Shown here: positions 1 through 6,658 of the stretch, piece after piece
Layout of the letters: the number at the start of each line of letters is the position of its first letter
How positions within the stretch are numbered: the first letter of the stretch is position 1
Virus record (IMG/VR): IMGVR_UViG_3300047491_000380
Span: 1-25,723 of that record
Strand: one strand, 5' to 3'
From: a virus
DNA length: 25,723 nucleotides
Position numbers and translations under genes: made by a program
The notes under the pieces: model-generated
The model's database searches: none
What the model saw: only the letters and a program-made list of their open reading frames with translations
What the model was told of the DNA's origin: nothing

Positions 1-1
1 A

Positions 2-373
2 TCTTATTTTATTCAGCAAAGAATTGTTAATACTTTTGGATTTAAAAATTATGGGATATCTCCAGTTGGAAAAGATGGTATAATAACAGAAGTTAGTTTT
101 GAGAATGGCACAGTTCATCCTCATATAGATCCAGAATGGTTTCCAAATACTTACACTGTACATTGCAATTTAATAACTCAAAAACCAGATAGTGGAGGTG
201 TTACCTATATTCAAGGATCACCTTGGGACATTAATGAAAATGATTTATTAATGTATATTGTATCAAAAGCAGAGCATAGTGTTAATAAGATTGTAGGAAA
301 AAAAGAAAGGGTTCTATGGGTCTTTAGTTTTATGCTTAATATTGAGGATATTAAAAACAATTTTTATGACTAA
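2..373 (+). CDS. 2OG-Fe(II) oxygenase, C-terminal part
   Basis: The reading frame is open from the left edge to a TAA at 371-373, so the N-terminus lies outside the window. The visible 123 residues contain HPHIDP, giving the H-x-D pair of the iron-binding facial triad, then AEHSVNKIVGKKER, which supplies the distal histidine and, 11 residues on, the arginine expected to bind 2-oxoglutarate, followed by a hydrophobic beta strand (VLWVFSFML). This matches the double-stranded beta-helix fold of Fe(II)/2-oxoglutarate dioxygenases, several of which are usual in cyanomyoviruses. The substrate cannot be read from the sequence. Its position beside sugar-nucleotide genes suggests hydroxylation of a sugar, lipid or protein in the same pathway (inference). 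The end overlaps the next start (ATGACTAA), so the genes are probably translationally coupled. Confidence 0.75.
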   Translation, partial: SYFIQQRIVNTFGFKNYGISPVGKDGIITEVSFENGTVHPHIDPEWFPNTYTVHCNLITQKPDSGGVTYIQGSPWDINENDLLMYIVSKAEHSVNKIVGKKERVLWVFSFMLNIEDIKNNFYD

Positions 374-776
374 AAAAATTTTTGTAAACGGAACTTTTGA
401 TCTTTTACATCGTGGACACTTAGAGTTATTAAATTATGCAAAATCTCTTGGTGATATTTTATATGTTGGTATTGATACTGATATAAGAGTAAAAGAAAAG
501 AAAGGAATTACAAGACCAATATATAATCAAGAAGAGAGAAAATTTTTTCTTGAGAATTTAAAGTCGGTTGATGAAGTTTATCTTTTTGATTCTGATAAAG
601 AATTGGAGCAGTTGATTAATAATATCAAACCTGATATAATGGTAGTTGGATCCGATTGGAAAGATAAATCTGTTATAGGATCAATGTATGCTTCTAAATT
701 AATATTTTTTGATCGAATAAGTGACTATGCAACGACAAGAACCATTCAAAATATTATTGATGGGGGAAACCTGTGA
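366..776 (+). CDS. ADP-heptose synthase-type adenylyltransferase (HldE C-domain/RfaE2-like)
   Basis: This 136-residue protein is a single nucleotidyltransferase domain of the cytidylyltransferase superfamily. GTFDLLHRGH (residues 9-18) contains the HxGH nucleotide-binding motif, and DYATTRTI near the C-terminus (from residue 120) resembles the S/TTR motif that contacts the triphosphate. Overall it is closest to the second half of HldE, which joins AMP to D-glycero-beta-D-manno-heptose 1-phosphate; a glycerol-3-phosphate cytidylyltransferase-like enzyme is the alternative. The ATG at 366 is chosen because it starts the fold directly (MTKKIFVNGTFD); an upstream in-frame ATG at 342 would add eight residues inside the previous gene. 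The C-terminus overlaps the kinase gene by 50 bases. With the kinase and the HldD-like epimerase nearby, a heptose-nucleotide pathway is the best reading. Confidence 0.8.
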   Translation: MTKKIFVNGTFDLLHRGHLELLNYAKSLGDILYVGIDTDIRVKEKKGITRPIYNQEERKFFLENLKSVDEVYLFDSDKELEQLINNIKPDIMVVGSDWKDKSVIGSMYASKLIFFDRISDYATTRTIQNIIDGGNL

Positions 777-1497
777 AGACATTTACTTATATGGGCAAGT
801 AAATCGAATTAGTCCAGAAGCACCTGTTCCTGTAGTTGAGTATCGACACGAAGAATATTTTTCTGGGATGGCATCCAATGTTAAAAAAAATTTACAAGCA
901 TTCGGATGTTTCGTTAATTTAATTACAAATAAAGAAGAGATAAAAAAGGTAAGAGTAGTCGATCAAGAATCAAATCATCAACTACTCAGAATTGACCACG
1001 ACACTAAAGTTAACCCAATTAAAAATGCTGAAGTTCGTGCGGCATTTTTACACTACACATATGATGCTATAGTTATTTCTGATTATAATAAAGGGTTTTT
1101 ATCAATTGATGATCTTAAATTGATATCACAAAATTTTAATGGTCCCGTTTTTATTGATACTAAAAAGAAAGATTTATATACTGAATCAAATACTTATTTT
1201 AAAATCAACCAGAAAGAATTCGATAGTTTAAAAACTAAACCAGATGATTCCCAACTTATTGTAACACTTGGATCGCAAGGTGCAATGTACGATAATAATG
1301 TTTATCCATCACAATCAGTAAATGTATATGATGTTGTTGGTGCTGGAGATGCTTTTCTTTCTGGATTAGTTTATGGATATTTAATATTTAATGATATGGG
1401 ATCTGCAATATCATTAGCAAATAAAGTTGCTTCTATTGTTGTGCAGCAACCAGGAACTTATTCATTAACTTCTGATGATATTGGGAGTTTACTATGA
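727..1497 (+). CDS. PfkB-family sugar kinase (HldE kinase-domain/RfaE1-like)
   Basis: This is a PfkB/ribokinase-family kinase of about 256 residues. The N-terminal strand FKILLMGETCEDIYLYG (residues 7-23) matches the first strand of HldE kinases. RISPEAPVPVVE follows, as in HldE, then SGMASNV for the substrate-binding GGAANV motif, VISDYNKG, and the C-terminal signature VVGAGDAFLSG with the presumed catalytic base D208. HldE kinase phosphorylates D-glycero-D-manno-heptose 7-phosphate at C1. The protein is shorter than the roughly 310-residue bacterial domain; the gap lies after the SGMASNV region. The ATG at 727 keeps the first strand; a GTG at 721 is also possible, and the ATG at 760 would delete the strand. 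The next gene starts inside the stop codon (ATGATGA). Confidence 0.8.
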   Translation: MQRQEPFKILLMGETCEDIYLYGQVNRISPEAPVPVVEYRHEEYFSGMASNVKKNLQAFGCFVNLITNKEEIKKVRVVDQESNHQLLRIDHDTKVNPIKNAEVRAAFLHYTYDAIVISDYNKGFLSIDDLKLISQNFNGPVFIDTKKKDLYTESNTYFKINQKEFDSLKTKPDDSQLIVTLGSQGAMYDNNVYPSQSVNVYDVVGAGDAFLSGLVYGYLIFNDMGSAISLANKVASIVVQQPGTYSLTSDDIGSLL

Positions 1498-2612
1498 TGA
1501 GGAAAAATAAATCTTCATTAGGAGTTCACGTTTCTCACGATGCCTCAGTTTGTCAATTGACTGATGGTAAAATTGATTGGTTTATTGAGGAAGAAAGATT
1601 AACCAGAACTAAGCATGATGAATTTCCTTATATGAGTCTTACACAATCTGATATTTCTGAAAATATTAGAAAAATTCAGATGTCTTCGTTATATGAACCT
1701 CACAACACTAAAGAAACAGAATTATTTTATAAAACTGCTACAATACTAGTAAAGAAAAATCTCAACAATAAGTATCAAAGTAAAGAATTTGTAAACGAAC
1801 TTGAGTATGAATCATTTACTCAACATCATGTTTTTCATGCAGCTTGTGGATTTTACAATTCTGGATTTACTAGATCTGCTGTTTTAGTTGTTGATGGTAT
1901 GGGTAATCCAGTAAATGATTTGGATGATTATAAAGATCTTCATGAGGTTGAGTCCATTTATAGTTGTTCATATCCAAATTTGTTTTATTTACATACTCAA
2001 AATTATACACCAACTTATCTTAGTGGAATGCAAAAGTATGATTTGACTTTTGGGATAGGGATGGTTTATAATGCATTATCTAATTACTTTGGATTTGGTG
2101 ATTTTGGATCTGGAAAATTAATGGGTTTATCTGCCTATGGAAAACCAGATAAAAAAATTAAACCTTTTTTAAATCCTGATGGGACTTTAGATACATCTTT
2201 GTTTTATAGAACCAGATATGGAATACGATTAATTCCATACAATTATATTAAGTATCCTGAATCCATCAAAAATTTTAATTCATTAGAACAAGACTCAAAA
2301 GAAGCACAAATTTTTTGCAATCTTGCATATAGACTCCAAGAAGATTTTGAGACTTATATGATCAATCTTATTAAAAAAACTTTGGAGATTACAGAAGAAA
2401 ATAATATTGTTTTGACTGGAGGATGTGCTTTGAATTGTGTTGCTAATTACAAATACCTTGAGCATTTGCCAAAGGGTGTAAAATTATATGTGGAACCAAT
2501 CTCAACAGATGCTGGAACTGCTATTGGTCTTGCAAAGTTAGATTATTATGCTGCTACTAAATCTACAACCAAACATCCATTAAAAACATTGTATTTGGGT
2601 CCAGAACGATGA
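1494..2612 (+). CDS. Carbamoyltransferase (NodU/CmcH family), N-terminal domain only
   Basis: The 372-residue product matches the Kae1-like N-terminal domain of NodU/CmcH/TobZ O-carbamoyltransferases: SLGVHVSHDASVC near the start, EEERLTRTKHDEFP, a histidine cluster (QHHVFHAACGFYNSGF), VVDGMGN, KLMGLSAYGKP and LTGGCALNCVAN followed by DAGTAIGLA. It ends at YLGPER, exactly where the family normally continues into a C-terminal YrdC-like domain of about 150-200 residues, which is absent. In characterised members that domain makes carbamoyl-adenylate and the Kae1-like domain transfers the carbamoyl group to a sugar hydroxyl. Here either a partner supplies the activated carbamoyl group or the activity is altered. 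The gene overlaps the kinase stop (ATGA) and a GGGAG ribosome site lies just upstream. Its likely role is decorating the sugar made by this cassette (inference). Confidence 0.82.
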   Translation: MMRKNKSSLGVHVSHDASVCQLTDGKIDWFIEEERLTRTKHDEFPYMSLTQSDISENIRKIQMSSLYEPHNTKETELFYKTATILVKKNLNNKYQSKEFVNELEYESFTQHHVFHAACGFYNSGFTRSAVLVVDGMGNPVNDLDDYKDLHEVESIYSCSYPNLFYLHTQNYTPTYLSGMQKYDLTFGIGMVYNALSNYFGFGDFGSGKLMGLSAYGKPDKKIKPFLNPDGTLDTSLFYRTRYGIRLIPYNYIKYPESIKNFNSLEQDSKEAQIFCNLAYRLQEDFETYMINLIKKTLEITEENNIVLTGGCALNCVANYKYLEHLPKGVKLYVEPISTDAGTAIGLAKLDYYAATKSTTKHPLKTLYLGPER

Positions 2613-2941
2613 AAACCTATTGTATAGACATTGATGGTACAATCTGCGATAAACCAGTTTGTAGAGGGGATTGTAACTATGAGACAAGCGTTGCAAAACC
2701 AGAAAGAATTGCAAAAATAAATCAGTTATATGACGAGGGTAATTACATCATATACCTAACTGCAAGAGGGATGGGTAGACATAAAAACTCTCGTATGCTC
2801 GCTTATAGAGATTTCTATGAGTTAACATTTAACCAATTGATCTCTTGGGGATGTAAGTTTCATGAACTGCATATGGGGAAACCTTCCGCCGACTACTACA
2901 TAGATGATAAAGGAATGAGCGACAATGAATTCTTCAATTAA
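2609..2941 (+). CDS. Small HAD-superfamily phosphatase
   Basis: This 110-residue protein has all four HAD motifs: DIDGT (nucleophile D7, acid/base D9), YLTAR (motif II, T51), GKPSADYY (motif III lysine K91) and the acidic pair D99-D100 (motif IV). It lacks a large cap domain, as in C0-type HAD enzymes. In a heptose pathway the missing phosphatase step would be GmhB, but GmhB is longer (about 190 residues) and has a zinc-binding loop that is not evident here, so assignment as a capsule/LPS-type sugar phosphatase is an inference from position. It starts in the carbamoyltransferase stop codon (ATGA overlap) and its own 3' end overlaps the cupin gene by 17 bases, pointing to one transcript. Confidence 0.78.
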   Translation: MKTYCIDIDGTICDKPVCRGDCNYETSVAKPERIAKINQLYDEGNYIIYLTARGMGRHKNSRMLAYRDFYELTFNQLISWGCKFHELHMGKPSADYYIDDKGMSDNEFFN

Positions 2942-3287
2942 ATACGTTCCCAAAGGTTGGGGATATGAAAAATGGATTGCTAACAGTGAAGAGTATTGTG
3001 GTAAATTACTCTTTATTTTAAAAGATAGAAGCTGCTCTTATCATTATCATAAACTAAAAGATGAAACCTTCTATGTTCAGTCTGGTGCTATTCGTCTTTA
3101 CTATGGTGTGAATGATGATTATGATAATGCTAATCACATAGTCCTTGTTAAAGGTGATAAATTTCACGTTCCTCGTGGAGTTCGACATCAAATGGTTGGA
3201 TTAGAAGATGCTGAGGTATTTGAGTTTTCAACTCAGCACTTTGATGAAGATAGTTATAGAATTATTGACGGTGACAAACTTAACTGA
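2925..3287 (+). CDS. Cupin-fold protein, sugar-epimerase/isomerase-like
   Basis: This 120-residue single-domain cupin has motif 1 as SYHYHKLKDETFYVQSG (metal ligands H40, H42, E47) and motif 2 as GDKFHVPRGVRHQM (H88). The N-terminal GWGYEKWIANSEEYCGKLL is typical of the small cupins, related to mannose-6-phosphate isomerase type II C-domains and WxcM-like sugar isomerases, that sit in polysaccharide clusters. A metal-dependent sugar isomerase or epimerase role is likely; the substrate is unknown. The start lies 17 bases inside the HAD gene, and the 3' end overlaps the second oxygenase gene. Confidence 0.75.
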   Translation: MNSSIKYVPKGWGYEKWIANSEEYCGKLLFILKDRSCSYHYHKLKDETFYVQSGAIRLYYGVNDDYDNANHIVLVKGDKFHVPRGVRHQMVGLEDAEVFEFSTQHFDEDSYRIIDGDKLN

Positions 3288-3843
3288 TTTAGTATGTGAA
3301 TTTGAGATCATACCAAAAGAATGGTGTGATGTAATGATCAAATGGTTTCATTTAAATGAAGATCTTCAGAAAGATGGTGCAGTTGATCAGAATAATACTG
3401 GTAAGGTTTTACTCGAATATAAAAAAGCAATCCAGTCAAATCCTTCTCCAGATGACCCAATGTTTGATTTGATTAGTGAAGCGTTTAAAAGATCTTATGA
3501 TGAATATCTAAAAATAGTTCCTGGACCGACAGAAAACGTTTGCTTTAAAGATTATTCCATTAGAATCTATCCTCAAAATGAGGGACATTTTTGTCAGCAT
3601 GTAGATCAATGTGCTGGCAGAACTGTTACTAGATTATTTGCAATGATTTTATATTTGAATGATGTTGATGAAGGTGGTGAGACAGAATTTCCATCTCACA
3701 ATATAAAAATTAAACCAAAGACTGGAAAGGTTTTAATATTTCCTTGTAATTATTTGTTTCCACATCAAGGAAATGTGCCAATATCTGGTCCAAAATATAT
3801 TGCTACTGCTTTTGTCAACTTTGTAGATATTCCTCAATGCTGA
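3244..3843 (+). CDS. 2OG-Fe(II) oxygenase, prolyl-4-hydroxylase-like
   Basis: With the chosen start this is a 199-residue protein whose C-terminal half is a P4Hc-type dioxygenase domain: FCQHVDQC gives ligands H119 and D121, LYLNDVDEGGETEFP is the typical central strand motif, LFPHQG gives the distal histidine H174, and SGPKYIATAF supplies the lysine (K184) that binds 2-oxoglutarate in prolyl hydroxylases. The start is uncertain: ATG 3244 is used, but GTG 3271 would also give a plausible protein with less overlap with the cupin gene, and ATG 3208 would add a 12-residue extension. Likely substrates are a protein residue or a sugar moiety made by the cassette; the sequence does not decide. Its last 29 bases overlap the end of the convergent epimerase gene. 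Confidence 0.75.
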   Translation: MKIVIELLTVTNLTDLVCEFEIIPKEWCDVMIKWFHLNEDLQKDGAVDQNNTGKVLLEYKKAIQSNPSPDDPMFDLISEAFKRSYDEYLKIVPGPTENVCFKDYSIRIYPQNEGHFCQHVDQCAGRTVTRLFAMILYLNDVDEGGETEFPSHNIKIKPKTGKVLIFPCNYLFPHQGNVPISGPKYIATAFVNFVDIPQC

Positions 3844-4609
3844 TGAAAGGATAATCCTGAATCCAGGACACATCTGCACAAGTATAGTTTTGATATTTAC
3901 CAACTAGATGCTCAGGGAAGGGGATGTAACGAATGTCTCCTCCCTCTTTTTTTGCAACACACTCTGCGACGTGTTGGAAAGATACTGGCTTACCTGTTCC
4001 GATGTCGTAGATACCACTTGGTTTATTGTTGTATAAAACTAACCTGGTCAAATCTTTTACACAAACAAAATCACGATATAACTGATCAGAACCCTCAAAG
4101 AGGTTTAGATATCCTTTCTCTCTGATTTGCCAGGTAAACTTACTGACAGGACTTGCCTGATCTTTTTTATGTTCTTCTCCATTACCATAAACATTAAAGT
4201 ACCTGAATCCCTGAATACTTTTAAACTTGTCTATGTTATCTTGTACCCAGTAATCCACCTGCAACTTTGAGATTGCATAGTAATTAAGTGGATTTACACT
4301 ACCATCAGTTTTGTTTCCATAAACAGATGCTGATGATGCATATTTGACTGGAATATTATACTCGATTGCTTTCTCAAATAACTTGATTGAGAAGTCAACA
4401 TTGTATGTGTGAATTTTGTTTATGTCTTTTTCTACCGTACTAGAGATTGCTCCTTGATGAACTATTAGGTGAACTCTTTCCCAATCCGTAAATTCTTCGA
4501 GGAATTTAAAGCAATGACTCATATCAACTTTATATACTTGCTGACTCCACAATGCATCTCTAACAAAATGCTGCCCGATAAATCCTTTATATCCAGTCAG
4601 AAGGATCAT
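3815..4609 (-). CDS. hldD: ADP-L-glycero-D-manno-heptose 6-epimerase-like (HldD family)
   Basis: This 264-residue short-chain dehydrogenase/reductase of the extended class has the Rossmann motif TGYKGFIGQ (G6, G9, G12), SSASVYG, the catalytic Y111-x-x-x-K115 (YAISK), RYFNVYG, LFEGSDQLYRDFVCVKD, GIYDIGTG and IPFPEHLVGKYQ with YTCAD. These blocks follow bacterial HldD/RfaD closely, including the IPFP..L.G.YQ segment, though the protein is about 45 residues shorter than the usual 310. HldD inverts C6 of ADP-heptose. The ATG at 4609 starts the Rossmann strand and has GGGG five bases upstream; a GTG at 4615 is the alternative. It is the only leftward gene of the cassette and converges on the oxygenase gene with a 29-base overlap. 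Function in the cassette is inferred from its pairing with the HldE-like halves. Confidence 0.85.
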   Translation of the reverse strand: MILLTGYKGFIGQHFVRDALWSQQVYKVDMSHCFKFLEEFTDWERVHLIVHQGAISSTVEKDINKIHTYNVDFSIKLFEKAIEYNIPVKYASSASVYGNKTDGSVNPLNYYAISKLQVDYWVQDNIDKFKSIQGFRYFNVYGNGEEHKKDQASPVSKFTWQIREKGYLNLFEGSDQLYRDFVCVKDLTRLVLYNNKPSGIYDIGTGKPVSFQHVAECVAKKEGGDIRYIPFPEHLVGKYQNYTCADVSWIQDYPFISIEEYLQS

Positions 4610-4642
4610 AACCACCCCAATGCTATACTATGTATTCTATCA

Positions 4643-4650
4643 CATAAATA
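4643..4650 (+). promoter_or_regulatory. Late-promoter-like motif (CATAAATA)
   Basis: CATAAATA differs at one base from the T4 late promoter TATAAATA and ends 23 bases before the GTG start of the fibre-like gene, a spacing that suits a T4-type late promoter. Assignment rests on motif and position only. Confidence 0.5.
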
Positions 4651-4673
4651 TTAAAAAAGACATTCATAGATAA

Positions 4674-6173
4674 GTGGCAATAGGAAGACTTGGATCACTA
4701 AAGACATCGAGTAGTGTTGGTATTAATACTTTTGCAATATTATATACGTCTCACGGTGATCTAACAAATGTAAGTATTAACGTAACCAATCAAGGTCTTG
4801 ATGATGCTCTGTTCAGTGTTGGCATTTGCACTGGTGGATTGTCTGGAATTAGGAATTCAGATTATATTGTTGTTGGAAAACGTATAAAACCAAAACAACA
4901 CTCTACAATTACAAACGTAGGTGTCTCTAGCAGTCAATCTATATTTTGTTCATCATCAAAATCTGATATTGGATTTATTGCATATGGGGTTCAGGAGTAC
5001 AGGCAGGGTGTTGCGACACGTTATGGAAAAGAAAATTCTTTAAGATTATCTTTGAGTGAACCTCAAATTAATACTCCATTATCAATTTTTACATCATCTA
5101 GAAAGTCTTTAGTTACGTTAGTTGTAACAAATAATCATTTATCAGATACTGGAATTTTTTCGGTTGGTATTTCATCTGGTGGAGTGACCGAATTCTCTTC
5201 CTCAGATTATATAATCTTTGGAAAATCAATAGGAAAAAATGAAACTTATTTCATTGAAAAAATAGGATTAGGTATTAATCAAAGTTTAATTATTAGAGGA
5301 TCAATTAAAGACTTAGTTTTTAACGCATATTCTTTACCAGCAGATCCAACCGAAGATGCCTTCCCAAGTGAAATATCTGTCAGTGTTGCTACAACGATAA
5401 CTGCATACGGGCAACAAACAGATACTTATGGTTTCTATGGAAATCTTGTAGGAAATGTTTCTGGTAACGTCATTGGGTTAGCTCACACTGGAAATCTTAC
5501 AGGCAATGTAAACTCTTCTGGAGTTTCTACTTTTAGTGGGGGAATACTTGGTAATGTTACTGGTAATCTTACTGGTAATGTTACTGGTAATATTAATTCA
5601 GTTGGTTTAAACACTATTTTTACGGTAAATGTTACTCAAATAAATTCTACAAATTTAAATGTTTCTGGTGTTTCTACTCTTACTGGAAATGTAACAATTG
5701 GTTCAGCATCCAGTATTACAGTTGGAGATACATTTATAAAAAAAGGTGCAATTGGTTTAGGAACCACAACCACAGCAGGACTTAATGCTGGTGTTGGAAC
5801 TGCATCTGGAACAATGGTGTATAATAGTACTGATAATATTGTAGAATATTATAATGGAATATCTTGGGTTTCATCTGGAAACTTTAGTGATATTGATATC
5901 ACAGGAAATGCTAATGTATTATCTTGGCAAAGATTGTGGATAGATACTACACTGACTGCTATTACATTAACTTTACCTGCAGCACCTTATAAAGGAGACA
6001 CAATTAAATTTTTTGATCTTGCTAATACCTTTAATACTAATAACTTGACCATTGATCGTAATGGTCAAAAAATTCAGGGAGATTCTGATAATATGACAGT
6101 CGATATTCAGGGAGCTGCATTTGAATTAGTCTATTCTGGATCAACTTACGGGTGGAAGGTATTTACTGTATAA
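4674..6173 (+). CDS. Fibre-like virion structural protein with internal duplication and GNVTG repeats
   Basis: This 499-residue protein is not assignable to a named T4 gene but looks like a cyanophage tail-fibre/appendage protein. Residues about 18-108 and 133-222 form a tandem duplication: both copies share TNVSINVTNQ/VTLVVTNN, FSVGI..GG, SDYI..GK and a closing FxAY block. Residues about 255-310 are low-complexity GN(V/L)(T/S)G repeats. The C-terminal 100 residues (WQRLWIDTTLTAITLTLP, GDTIKFFDLA, DRNGQKIQG, FELVYSG) resemble the C-terminal domains of other marine phage fibre-like proteins. The start is GTG at 4674. No transmembrane segment or enzyme motif is visible. A role in the virion surface is supported by composition and the late-promoter-like motif. 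It directly follows the sugar cassette, so it could be a target of glycan modification (inference). Confidence 0.65.
   Translation: MAIGRLGSLKTSSSVGINTFAILYTSHGDLTNVSINVTNQGLDDALFSVGICTGGLSGIRNSDYIVVGKRIKPKQHSTITNVGVSSSQSIFCSSSKSDIGFIAYGVQEYRQGVATRYGKENSLRLSLSEPQINTPLSIFTSSRKSLVTLVVTNNHLSDTGIFSVGISSGGVTEFSSSDYIIFGKSIGKNETYFIEKIGLGINQSLIIRGSIKDLVFNAYSLPADPTEDAFPSEISVSVATTITAYGQQTDTYGFYGNLVGNVSGNVIGLAHTGNLTGNVNSSGVSTFSGGILGNVTGNLTGNVTGNINSVGLNTIFTVNVTQINSTNLNVSGVSTLTGNVTIGSASSITVGDTFIKKGAIGLGTTTTAGLNAGVGTASGTMVYNSTDNIVEYYNGISWVSSGNFSDIDITGNANVLSWQRLWIDTTLTAITLTLPAAPYKGDTIKFFDLANTFNTNNLTIDRNGQKIQGDSDNMTVDIQGAAFELVYSGSTYGWKVFTV
4725..5340 (+). repeat. Tandem domain duplication within the fibre-like gene
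   Basis: The protein segment from about 4725-4995 is repeated in diverged form at about 5070-5340. Shared landmarks in order are a TN-x-S/L-x-x-x-V-T-N strand, FSVGI(C/S)(T/S)GG, SSDYI(V/I)xGK, a long beta segment with S(Q)S(I/L)I, and F(I/N)AY. The nucleotide sequences have diverged, so the duplication is old. Confidence 0.65.
5436..5605 (+). repeat. GN(V/L)(T/S)G-coding low-complexity repeats
   Basis: Near-identical 15-base units of the type ggtaatgttactggtaat recur, densest at 5550-5594, and encode the repeated GNVTG/GNLTG pentapeptide. Such repeats are common in cyanophage fibre-like proteins and can change copy number by slippage or recombination. Confidence 0.7.
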
Positions 6174-6179
6174 TAAATA
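6172..6179 (+). promoter_or_regulatory. Late-promoter-like motif (AATAAATA)
   Basis: AATAAATA overlaps the stop of the fibre-like gene and lies about 55 bases before the glutaredoxin start. It is one base from the T4 late consensus. A TATAAT at 6200-6205 is a second possible promoter element for the same gene but has no convincing -35 box. Confidence 0.35.
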
Positions 6180-6184
6180 TTCGA

Positions 6185-6200
6185 AGCATTTTTTAATGCT
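6185..6200 (+). terminator. Small hairpin, possible weak terminator
   Basis: AGCATT-TTTT-AATGCT is a perfect 6-base-pair stem 12 bases after the fibre-like gene stop. Only a weak A/T tract follows (ATAATTTATT), so it may be a leaky terminator or an RNA end-processing structure. Confidence 0.4.
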
Positions 6201-6233
6201 ATAATTTATTAATATTACAAATTTTATTTTAAG

Positions 6234-6470
6234 ATGAACTTTACTGTATATTCAAAAGAGGATTGCCCATATTGCTACAAGGTTAAACAAGTATTGGAGT
6301 TGACAGGAAGTAACTTTGTGGTGTATACTTTGGGAGAGCACTTTACTAAAGACGAGTTTTATGCTGAGTTTGGTAAAGGATCTACTTTCCCACAAGTAAT
6401 TTGTGACGATAAAAAACTAGGAGGGTCTGTTGAGACGATCAAATTCCTTAAAGAACAAAAAGTTGTCTGA
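6234..6470 (+). CDS. nrdC: Glutaredoxin
   Basis: This 78-residue protein has the glutaredoxin/thioredoxin-fold active site C11-P-Y-C14 after the first strand (MNFTVYSKED), the cis-proline segment STFPQV, and the GGSVE motif that binds glutathione. It probably donates electrons to ribonucleotide reductase or reduces disulfides in the infected cell; T4 carries a comparable protein as NrdC. Length and all motifs are normal for a single-domain glutaredoxin, so the family call is firm, while the specific partner is inferred. It sits between a structural gene and a run of small phage genes. Confidence 0.93.
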   Translation: MNFTVYSKEDCPYCYKVKQVLELTGSNFVVYTLGEHFTKDEFYAEFGKGSTFPQVICDDKKLGGSVETIKFLKEQKVV

Positions 6471-6658
6471 TGCATCCATAAATAACAATATCTCGAACAG
6501 AGGTGTAGACTACATTTTATCTGGAGGCAAAGCAAGGAAGTTCACAACTCGCGCAATAAAATTTGGAAGAATATTTAATTTTTTCCGAAGAGAAATTCAC
6601 TTTTATTTTGAAGTGTCTTTGGGAATTAAAAAATAAGAACCCTAAGGAGGGCAGAAAA
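6471..6658 (+). other. 188-base gap with a late-promoter-like motif and no convincing gene
   Basis: CATAAATA at 6477-6484 is a late-promoter-like motif. One frame stays open to 6636 and could encode a basic, aromatic C-terminus (RIFNFFRREIHFYFEV), and a GGAGG lies at 6521-6525, but no ATG, GTG or TTG follows it at usable distance in that frame. The stretch may be a decayed small gene or an untranslated leader for the membrane-protein gene. Confidence 0.4.

Noticed and set aside
6563-6658. N-terminal extension of the small membrane protein to a TTG at 6563
   Set aside because: No ribosome site for the TTG, whereas AAGGAGG stands directly before the ATG at 6659.
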